64,000 nucleotides of DNA from contig NZ_FOMR01000010.1 in the NCBI RefSeq assembly GCF_900112705.1, positions 1-64,000 of the forward strand, read 5' to 3'. How positions within the stretch are numbered: position 1 is the first letter of the stretch; the number at the start of each line of letters is the position of its first letter. Under the pieces are notes generated by a model. It was not told the DNA's origin and searched no databases. It worked only from the letters and a program-made list of their open reading frames with translations. This DNA comes from Lentibacillus persicus. GTDB taxonomy: Bacteria; Bacillota; Bacilli; Bacillales; Amphibacillaceae. The translations under genes were made by a program, and so were the position numbers. Of the stretch, positions 57,494 to 64,000 are shown piece after piece.

Positions 57494-58846
57494 ATGAGTA
57501 AAAAATTTGCTAATGTCAAAACGGAACTGCCAGGACCAAAGGCAAAGGAGCTGCTTGACCGCAGGCATAATATAGTGCCTGATGGCGTGAGTTATGGTGC
57601 GCCGACATTTGTGGATACGGCAAAAGGGGCGCTTCTGAAAGATGTGGACGGTAATCAGTTTATTGATTTTGCCGGGGCGATTGGCGTTATTAATGCCGGT
57701 CATAGCCATGACACCGTTGTAAGCGCTTTACAGGATCAGGCTGCTAAGTATATTCATACAGGTTTTAACGTCATGATGTACGACCCGTATATCGAATTTG
57801 CAGAAAAACTAGCAGAACTTGCGCCAGGCAGCTTTGACAAAAAAGTCATGTTTCTTAACAGTGGTGCCGAAGCGAATGAAAATGCCATTAAAATTGCCCG
57901 GAAATATACCGGTCGCCAAGCGGTTGTTTCGTTTACCGGCGGCTTTCATGGCCGGACACTGATGACGATGTCAATGACAGGGAAAGTGAAACCGTACAAA
58001 TTTGAGTATGGCCCATTTGCTCCCGAAGTTTATCATGCACCGTTCCCGTATAATTATCGCCGACCTGAATCGATGGGTGAAGATGAATATGCTGAATACT
58101 TGCTGAAACAAGTTGAGGATTTCTTCATTACGGAAGTCGATCCGACACAAGTGGCCGCGTTTATTATGGAACCGGTCCAGGGCGAGAGCGGGTTTATCAT
58201 CCCGAATAAAAAGTTCGTCCAAGGGGTATATGAACTATGCAAGCAGCATGGCATCCTGTTTATCGCTGATGAAATCCAGACAGGGTTTGGCCGAACAGGC
58301 AAATATTTTGCAATGGAGCATTTCGACGTTGCTCCTGATATGGTTACTGTATCCAAGTCCATGGCTGCCGGGTTGCCGATCAGCGGCGTGATTGGCCGGC
58401 AGGAAGTTATGGACGGAGCCGGAGCAGGCGAACTGGGCGGCACATATTGTGGAAGTCCGCTTGGCTGCCGCGCAGGTCTTGCAGTATTGGAAGTTATGGA
58501 AAAAGAAAACTTGAATGACCGTGGGGTTGCAATCGGTGAAAAAGTTATGAGGAAGTTCAGTGAAATGTACGACCGGTTTGATGCCATCGGTGATTACCGT
58601 GGTCTTGGTGCCATGTGTGCGCTTGAGTTTGTCACGGACCGGGACAGCAAAGAACCGGATAAGAAAATGGCCCCGCAAGTATTAAAAGAAGCGCGTGACC
58701 GTGGGCTGATTGCTTTGAAAGCGGGTGTTTATGACAATGTTGTCCGCCTGTTAATGCCGCTGGTGATTACTGATGAACAGCTGGAAGAAGGTTTGGAGAT
58801 TCTTGAAGAGGCAATTGAAGCAGCGACAGCCAGCGTAAAAGTTTAG
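57494..58846 (+). CDS. doeD: Class III aminotransferase, DoeD-like (GabT-related)
   Basis: A 450-residue omega-aminotransferase. Motifs: FIDFAGAIGVINAGHSH near 55-71, NSGAEANENAIKIAR near 120, FTGGFHGRT near 147, and the PLP pair Asp in LFIADEIQTGFGRTG near 255 and Lys in VSKSMAAGLP near 286. By sequence it could be a 4-aminobutyrate aminotransferase. In this cluster the expected substrate is L-2,4-diaminobutyrate, whose 4-amino transfer gives aspartate semialdehyde. Four bases after the gntR stop. Confidence 0.82.
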   Translation: MSKKFANVKTELPGPKAKELLDRRHNIVPDGVSYGAPTFVDTAKGALLKDVDGNQFIDFAGAIGVINAGHSHDTVVSALQDQAAKYIHTGFNVMMYDPYIEFAEKLAELAPGSFDKKVMFLNSGAEANENAIKIARKYTGRQAVVSFTGGFHGRTLMTMSMTGKVKPYKFEYGPFAPEVYHAPFPYNYRRPESMGEDEYAEYLLKQVEDFFITEVDPTQVAAFIMEPVQGESGFIIPNKKFVQGVYELCKQHGILFIADEIQTGFGRTGKYFAMEHFDVAPDMVTVSKSMAAGLPISGVIGRQEVMDGAGAGELGGTYCGSPLGCRAGLAVLEVMEKENLNDRGVAIGEKVMRKFSEMYDRFDAIGDYRGLGAMCALEFVTDRDSKEPDKKMAPQVLKEARDRGLIALKAGVYDNVVRLLMPLVITDEQLEEGLEILEEAIEAATASVKV

Positions 58847-58868
58847 GCCATATTCGAAAAAACATTTC

Positions 58869-58903
58869 AAAAAAGCTGGCAGCGGGTTAAATCCTGTGCC
58901 AGC
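58869..58903. terminator. Hairpin between doeD and doeC
   Basis: GCTGGCA pairs with TGCCAGC. There is an A-run before it and no T-run after it, so it would end minus-strand transcripts or stabilise the operon mRNA rather than stop the plus-strand operon. Confidence 0.55.
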
Positions 58904-58934
58904 CAATAGACTAAAACACAGGAGTGATGCAGTG

Positions 58935-60377
58935 ATGGCAGTTCAAACGAAAAACTATTCAATGTGTATTAACGGTGAATGGGTTGGCAGTGATCTTGAT
59001 ACGATGGACGTTGTGAATCCGGCTAATGGCGAAGTGATTGGGACGGTTCCATATGGCGGTGAAAAAGAAGCTGAGCAGGCTGTCGATGCAGCTTATGACG
59101 CTTTTCAACCATGGTCCGAACTGACAGCGTATGATCGCGCAGCATACCTGGAAAAATTGAACCAGCTAATGCTCGACAACCAGGAAGAAATGGCTGAAAT
59201 CATGACGCTTGAAATGGGGAAACCGATTAATGAATCGAGAGGCGAAGTTAAATATGCCGCTTCATTCTTGAAATGGTTTGCAGAAGAAGGAAAACGCATC
59301 TATGGTCAAACGGTACCGACCCACGGGAGTGATAAACGGCTTCAAGTGTGGAAGAAACCAGTTGGCGTCGTAACCGCTATTACACCATGGAACTTCCCGG
59401 CAGCTATGCTGACACGTAAGATGGGACCGGCGCTTGCCTCGGGCTGTACCTTTATCATGAAGCCATCGAGTGATAGCCCGCTCACGGCTGTTAAACTGAT
59501 GGAACTGGTCGAGCAAGCCGGATTTCCAAAAGGGGTCGTCAATCTTGTAACAGGCTCATCATCCAAGATTGCGAAAGTATCGATGGAAAACAGCAAAGTG
59601 CGCAAAGTGACATTCACCGGCTCAACCGAGGTCGGCAAAACATTAATTCGTCAGAGCGCCGATCAGGTGAAAAAGTTATCGCTTGAACTTGGCGGGCACG
59701 CGCCTTTGGTTGTTCTTGACGATGCCGACCTCGATGCTGCAGTTCAGGGAACAGTCGCATCTAAATTCCGCAATTCGGGGCAGACATGTATTTGTGCTAA
59801 CCGGGTTTATGTGCAGGAAGGTATTTATGATCAATTCGTTGAGAAGCTGACCGAAGCTGTTAAAGAATTGAACGTCGGGGACGGCATGGACGAATCTAAC
59901 CAAATTGGACCATTAATCAACCAGGATGGTCTGGATAAAGTAAAACGTCATGTTGATGATGCGGTCTCAAAAGGCGCAACTGTAGAAACCGGCGGTGAAA
60001 CAGCTGGCGGGAGTGAAGGGCTCTTTTATCAGCCCACAGTTATTAAAGATGTAGACCAATCAATGGTCGTCATGCAGGAAGAAACATTTGGTCCCGTTAC
60101 CCCTGTTGAGAAAATCAAATCTGATGAAGAAGCGGTCAAGATGGCTAACGATACGCCGTATGGGCTGGCAGCATATGTCTTTACCGAAAGTGTCTCCAGA
60201 GGCACACAGTTAATTGAAAAACTTGATTTTGGAATTGTCGGCTGGAACAATGGTGCTCCGTCAGCGGCACAGGTGCCATTCGGCGGCATGAAAGAAAGCG
60301 GGATCGGCCGTGAAGGCGGTCATGAAGGAATCGAGGAATTTGTGGAATCACAGTATGTAGCAATCGGCATGAAATAA
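58935..60377 (+). CDS. doeC: Aldehyde dehydrogenase, DoeC-like (GabD-related)
   Basis: A 480-residue NAD(P)-dependent dehydrogenase. PWNFPA near 151, FTGSTEVGK near 231, catalytic Glu in LELGGHAP near 254 and catalytic Cys in GQTCICANR near 288. It is closest in style to succinate-semialdehyde dehydrogenase; in this cluster oxidation of aspartate semialdehyde to aspartate is the expected step. ATG at 58935 after AGGAGTG. Confidence 0.82.
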   Translation: MAVQTKNYSMCINGEWVGSDLDTMDVVNPANGEVIGTVPYGGEKEAEQAVDAAYDAFQPWSELTAYDRAAYLEKLNQLMLDNQEEMAEIMTLEMGKPINESRGEVKYAASFLKWFAEEGKRIYGQTVPTHGSDKRLQVWKKPVGVVTAITPWNFPAAMLTRKMGPALASGCTFIMKPSSDSPLTAVKLMELVEQAGFPKGVVNLVTGSSSKIAKVSMENSKVRKVTFTGSTEVGKTLIRQSADQVKKLSLELGGHAPLVVLDDADLDAAVQGTVASKFRNSGQTCICANRVYVQEGIYDQFVEKLTEAVKELNVGDGMDESNQIGPLINQDGLDKVKRHVDDAVSKGATVETGGETAGGSEGLFYQPTVIKDVDQSMVVMQEETFGPVTPVEKIKSDEEAVKMANDTPYGLAAYVFTESVSRGTQLIEKLDFGIVGWNNGAPSAAQVPFGGMKESGIGREGGHEGIEEFVESQYVAIGMK

Positions 60378-60401
60378 GCACTCAGAAAGGATGAGTATCT
60401 G

Positions 60402-60788
60402 ATGAAAGAAGCCATCCAAACGCTGAACGCGCCTCAGCCGGGCGGACCATATTCACAGGGCGTTAAGACTGAGTCATTCATCTTTGTTTCCGGACAGGAT
60501 GGTGTAAAGGCGAACGGTGAGTCAGTCGGGGCATCAATTGCTGCCCAAACGACTGCCGCGCTCGAGAATATTAACAATATACTGGCGGCGAAAGATGCTG
60601 ATTTATCAAGTTTGGTCTATGTAACGTGTCATTTGACAGATTTAAACGATGAGACGGTTCGCGAATTTAATAAAGCTTATGAGGATTATTTTCACGACGT
60701 TGATGTGAAACCTGCCCGGATCACCGTCGGAAGCCAGCTTTTGGAAACGGATGTCGAAATAACAGCAATCGCCGCGGTGGAGCGGTAA
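60402..60788 (+). CDS. ridA: RidA-family enamine/imine deaminase
   Basis: A 128-residue RidA (YjgF) trimer protein that hydrolyses reactive 2-imino or enamine acids. GGPYSQGVKT near 14-23, catalytic Arg in KPARITVGSQL near 106 and Glu in DVEITAIA near 120. A PLP dehydratase (eutB) lies two genes downstream in the same operon and would produce such enamines, which explains its presence. Confidence 0.9.
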   Translation: MKEAIQTLNAPQPGGPYSQGVKTESFIFVSGQDGVKANGESVGASIAAQTTAALENINNILAAKDADLSSLVYVTCHLTDLNDETVREFNKAYEDYFHDVDVKPARITVGSQLLETDVEITAIAAVER

Positions 60789-60880
60789 ATAGTTAAAGTG
60801 AATAATAGAAACGTGTGACGGAATCGGCTTGGGTGTCGATTCCCTTTTCTCACTAAGAATTTAAAGCAGGGGGGGTAAGA

Positions 60881-62080
60881 TTGTCGAGCGATATAAAGTC
60901 AGCTGCAAAAAATATGCAAACGCAATTATCACAATGGCGGCAGCATTTACACCGGCATCCGGAATTGAGTTTCCAGGAAACTGAAACGGCTAATTTTATT
61001 GCAAAAAACCTGGAGGCGATTCCAGATATGACAGTAACCACGGGAGTCGGTTATCCAACAGCTGTAATGGGAACGCTTACAAATGGTGCCGGACCAACTG
61101 TGGTCATCAGGGCAGATATGGATGCATTGCCGATTCAGGAAGAAAATGAGTGCAGCTATAAATCATTGCATGATGGGGTTATGCATGCATGCGGACACGA
61201 TGCCCACACAACCATTGGACTGGGAACTGCCAGTTTAATAGGTGACTTGTTTGAAAAAGGTGAGTTAAAAGGAACGGTCAGATTTCTCTTCCAGCCGGCC
61301 GAAGAAGCTGCAGATCAATACGGTTCAACAGGGGCCCCGTATATGATCAAAGCTGGGGCACTGGAAGGTGCTGATTGTGTCCTCGCACTTCACATGAGCC
61401 CGGAAGATGAGCTTGGTCAGGTTAAAGTTCATGACGGATACAGCATGGCCAACGTGGATGTGTTTGAAGCAGTCGTTACCGGCAGTGGCGGTCATGGTGC
61501 ATACCCGCACCTCGGCAAAGATCCGGTGTGGATGCTTGGTCCCGTGCTTCAAGCGCTTCATGGAATTGTTGCGCGCCGTGTTTCACCGCTTGATTCAGCT
61601 GTGGTCAGTGTTGGCAGTATTCAAAGCGGTTTTGCAAGCAATGTCATCCCCTCAGAAGTTCATGTAAAAGGTACGATTCGCAGCTATCATCCCAAGGTTC
61701 GTGAATTGCTGCATAACGAGCTGGAAAAAGCATTTTCATTAGTCCGGGCGCTTGATGGAGATTATCACTTGACGATTAAACCTGAAGATCCCGCTCTCTA
61801 CAATCATGCCGTCGTCAACCAGCTAGTCAGACAAACAATCAGCGAATTATATCCCGATTTTTTAATGCTTAATACACCGTTTGGGCTGGGTGGCGAGGAT
61901 TTCGCCCATATGACACAAGAGGCCCCTGGCGCAATGTTCTTTCTTGGCTGCGCAGTCGGAGATGATAAGGTTCGTGATTTGCACACGCCGCATTTTGATA
62001 TAGATGAGAATGTATTGCCTGTCGGGACAGCAATTCTGGCTGAGTCAGCGCGGCGCTTTTTAAATAATGGGTCACCGTAG
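60881..62080 (+). CDS. M20-family amidohydrolase in the place of DoeB
   Basis: A 399-residue zinc amidohydrolase of the aminoacylase/IAA-amino-acid hydrolase type. HRHPELSFQE near 26, metal-binding MHACGHDAHT near 103, catalytic Glu-Glu in QPAEEAADQ near 143, HMSPEDELG near 170, and GGEDFAHM near 333. Known DoeB/EutE deacetylases belong to a different zinc family (AstE/AspA), so this would be a non-homologous replacement that releases acetate from N-acetyl-diaminobutyrate. Start TTG at 60881 after a GGGGGG run. No other deacetylase is in the window. Confidence 0.85.
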   Translation: MSSDIKSAAKNMQTQLSQWRQHLHRHPELSFQETETANFIAKNLEAIPDMTVTTGVGYPTAVMGTLTNGAGPTVVIRADMDALPIQEENECSYKSLHDGVMHACGHDAHTTIGLGTASLIGDLFEKGELKGTVRFLFQPAEEAADQYGSTGAPYMIKAGALEGADCVLALHMSPEDELGQVKVHDGYSMANVDVFEAVVTGSGGHGAYPHLGKDPVWMLGPVLQALHGIVARRVSPLDSAVVSVGSIQSGFASNVIPSEVHVKGTIRSYHPKVRELLHNELEKAFSLVRALDGDYHLTIKPEDPALYNHAVVNQLVRQTISELYPDFLMLNTPFGLGGEDFAHMTQEAPGAMFFLGCAVGDDKVRDLHTPHFDIDENVLPVGTAILAESARRFLNNGSP

Positions 62081-62158
62081 TAGCTGGATACTGTTTGAAT
62101 TGGCTTATTGACACATAAACAGAAATAGCAATCATACCATCCAAAAAGGGGGGGTGAC

Positions 62159-63151
62159 ATGGCAATAAATCAAGTTACCCAACAAGATGTTTGGAATGCT
62201 AAACGTCGGATTGCACCGATTGTTTCGAAATCACCATTAATATTCTCTGAACAGCTTTCAGAATACACCGGGATTCCGATTCATTTAAAACTGGAAAACT
62301 TGAATGTCAGTCATTCGTTTAAAATCAGAGGGGCTGCCAACAAAATTCTGAGCCTATCAAGCGAAGAACAAGCGCGGGGTGTGACAACATTTTCAACAGG
62401 CAACTTTGGAATGAGTGTTGCATATGTTGCGAGACAGCTCGGTATCAATGCGATTATCTGCATTTCCAGACGCGTTCCAAAAGCGAAAGTAGATGCTTTA
62501 AAACGTTCCGGCGCACAAATTGAAATTTATGGCGACTCGCAGGATGATGCAGAGGAGCGCAGTTATCAGCTTGAAAAAGAGCAAGGATTGACAGTGGTCC
62601 ATCCCTTTGATGACGCGCATATCATTGCTGGTCAGGGAACGATCGGGCTTGAATTACTGGAAGACTTGCCGGATGTAGACACGGTAATCGGCGGTTTATC
62701 AGGCGGCGGCCTTCATTCCGGTCTTGGTGTTTCGTTGAAATCAGCTAATGCCGGGATTCAAATTTTTGGTGCTTCCACCGAAAAAGGCCCCGCAATGTAT
62801 GAAAGCATTCAAAAAGGAAAACCGGTCGTGATAGAAGAGCAGGATACGCTTGCTGATAGTCTGCTTGGTGGTATCGGACTGGAAAATAAGTATACGTTTA
62901 ACATGGTGCAGCAATATGTTGATGATATCCAGTTGCTGGATGAAGCTGAAATGGGAATGGGAATGGCTTTCATGCTGGATAAACACCGTATGATGGTGGA
63001 AGGGGCCGCTGCTTCAGGTGTCGGTGCAATCTTGAATAACCGCTTCACACTGGGTTCAAAAGGCGTCGTTGTTATCAGTGGCTGCAGTGTTGATACGGAA
63101 ACAATAATGGACGTTATGAAAAAGTACGGTGATTATGGTCCCGGAAGTTAA
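62159..63151 (+). CDS. eutB: Hydroxyectoine utilisation dehydratase EutB
   Basis: A 330-residue fold-type II PLP dehydratase related to threonine dehydratase. PLP lysine in SHSFKIRGAANK near 57, STGNFGMSVA near 82, IYGDSQDDAEERS near 121, phosphate loop GGLSGGGLHS near 180 and LADSLLGGIGLENKYTFNMV near 226-245. The last two stretches are characteristic of EutB rather than IlvA. Compared with the window's ilvA it has Phe for His in the usual GNHG/GNHA turn. A 3-hydroxylated amino acid from hydroxyectoine, such as 3-hydroxyaspartate, is a plausible substrate. EutC was not found in the window. Confidence 0.87.
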   Translation: MAINQVTQQDVWNAKRRIAPIVSKSPLIFSEQLSEYTGIPIHLKLENLNVSHSFKIRGAANKILSLSSEEQARGVTTFSTGNFGMSVAYVARQLGINAIICISRRVPKAKVDALKRSGAQIEIYGDSQDDAEERSYQLEKEQGLTVVHPFDDAHIIAGQGTIGLELLEDLPDVDTVIGGLSGGGLHSGLGVSLKSANAGIQIFGASTEKGPAMYESIQKGKPVVIEEQDTLADSLLGGIGLENKYTFNMVQQYVDDIQLLDEAEMGMGMAFMLDKHRMMVEGAAASGVGAILNNRFTLGSKGVVVISGCSVDTETIMDVMKKYGDYGPGS

Positions 63152-63172
63152 CTAGCAGAAGGAGGTTTTACA

Positions 63173-64000
63173 GTGGGAAAAATGCTTTATAATGATCAGA
63201 TTATGGAGCGGGAAAGCGTGATGGATATTGAGGACCGCGCGTATCAATTTGGTGATGGCGTATATGAAGTCATCGGTGTGTATGACGGCACCCCGCTGAT
63301 GATGGATGAACATATGGAGCGTTTGGAAAGAAGTGCGCGTGAACTGCGGCTGGATTTGCCTGCTCCCGTCAAGGATATCAAAGCTAACCTCGAGAAATTG
63401 GTGGAAGCCAACGAGCTGGAAGAAGGGATTATCTATATGCAAATCTCCCGTGGCATCGCTTCTCGTGAACATGCATTTCCTGAACCAGGCACTCAGGCTG
63501 TCACCGTTGCCTATACACGTGAAGAGACCCGGCAGTCTGACCTTGAAGATAATGGCGGAACAGCAGTGCTTGCTGAAGATATTCGCTGGCTGCGCTGTGA
63601 TATTAAAACACTTAACCTGCTCCCTAACGTCATGGCCAAACAAAAAGCTGTCGAGAATGACGCAGTGGAAGCCATCCTGCACAGAGGCAATACTGTGACA
63701 GAAGCAAGCGCATCGAATGTTTTTATCGTTAAAGACGGTGAGTTATATACCCACCCTGCTGATAATTATATATTAAATGGCATTACAAGAAGAAAAATAA
63801 TTCAGTTAAGCGGCGAGTTGGGTATTAAAGTGAACGAACAAACATATACGGTTGATGATTTGCTGAATGCTGATGAAGTCTTTATTTCAGCTACAAAACA
63901 AGACATTGTTCCAATTTTGAAGGTTGACGACCAAACGATAGGCGATGGCCGGGCTGGTAAAATAACACACAAGATATTACAGGCGTTCCGGTCACTTTAT
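63173..64000 (+). CDS. dat: D-amino acid aminotransferase (incomplete at right edge)
   Basis: 276 codons are present with no stop; the family is about 280-290 residues, so little is missing. A fold-type IV PLP enzyme: DIEDRAYQFGDGVYEVIGVY near 17-36, Schiff-base Lys in CDIKTLNLLPNV near 144, EASASNVFIVK near 177 and LNGITRRKII near 202. It resembles D-alanine aminotransferase rather than IlvE. GTG at 63173 follows GGAGG. Last visible gene of the ectoine operon, 21 bp after eutB. Reason for a D-specific enzyme here is not known. Confidence 0.88.
   Translation, partial: MGKMLYNDQIMERESVMDIEDRAYQFGDGVYEVIGVYDGTPLMMDEHMERLERSARELRLDLPAPVKDIKANLEKLVEANELEEGIIYMQISRGIASREHAFPEPGTQAVTVAYTREETRQSDLEDNGGTAVLAEDIRWLRCDIKTLNLLPNVMAKQKAVENDAVEAILHRGNTVTEASASNVFIVKDGELYTHPADNYILNGITRRKIIQLSGELGIKVNEQTYTVDDLLNADEVFISATKQDIVPILKVDDQTIGDGRAGKITHKILQAFRSLY

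Noticed and set aside
57494-60377. Simple GABA catabolism (gabT-gabD)
   Set aside because: The two genes alone would fit, but co-transcription with eutB and RidA and the operator shared with doeA make the ectoine pathway the better reading. GABA use as a side activity is not excluded.

Overview
The window looks like chromosomal DNA of a moderately halophilic, aerobic Bacillaceae bacterium (Lentibacillus/Virgibacillus/Oceanobacillus-like). This rests on low-to-mid G+C, strong AAAGGAGG-type ribosome binding sites, frequent TTG/GTG starts, Firmicute RNA regulators (S-box, preQ1-I, T-box), Firmicute gene orders (T-box-ilvBNC-leuABCD-ilvA) and catabolism of the compatible solute ectoine. The genus is inference. 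No phage, insertion sequence or CRISPR was recognised.

Layout. 1-147: a 21-bp tandem repeat. 0.2-4.9 kb: metI under a SAM riboswitch, a block of hairpin-forming repeats, a HAD phosphatase, an RNase H-like gene, then queF under a preQ1 riboswitch and a YhhQ-type queuosine-precursor transporter. 4.9-18.7 kb: branched-chain amino acid synthesis (ilvE; a BASS transporter; ilvD; then the T-box operon ilvB-ilvN-ilvC-leuA-leuB-leuC-leuD-ilvA). 18.7-22.4 kb: a four-helix membrane protein, a nitroreductase, tRNA-Ala(GGC), an MBL-fold hydrolase and an SDR lacking the usual catalytic Tyr/Lys. 22.4-28.3 kb: the ribose operon rbsRKDACB with two palindromic operators. 28.4-30.5 kb: a small secreted protein and rocA.

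30.5-42 kb is visibly AT-richer and reads as an acquired island. It holds decayed DNA, a LacI regulator, a TRAP transporter (dctPQM), nagB-like and nagA-like genes, a second decayed stretch, a tagaturonate epimerase (uxaE) and an LDH2-type dehydrogenase. It runs into a hexuronate operon (uxuA, fructuronate reductase SDR, KDPG aldolase, kdgK; 42-45.6 kb). Together uxaE, the SDR, uxuA, kdgK and the aldolase convert tagaturonate/fructuronate to pyruvate plus glyceraldehyde-3-phosphate.

45.7-53.8 kb: an SsuABC-type ABC transporter, an M19 dipeptidase, a second 21-bp-period repeat array, a CaCA exchanger, a small flavin reductase, an EamA permease, a flavodoxin and a hypothetical exported protein. 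54-64 kb is the most interesting block, a probable ectoine/hydroxyectoine catabolic regulon: doeA, a divergent D-2-hydroxyacid dehydrogenase, a GntR/FCD regulator, DoeD-like aminotransferase, DoeC-like dehydrogenase, RidA, an M20 amidohydrolase in the place expected for the DoeB deacetylase, eutB and a D-amino acid aminotransferase cut by the window end. An identical 15-bp palindrome lies just downstream of the doeA promoter and of the gntR promoter.

A second unusual theme is start-codon choice. Three genes (ilvA, dctQ, nagA) have no ATG/GTG/TTG at the expected place, but each has a good Shine-Dalgarno 8-9 nt upstream of an in-frame ATT.
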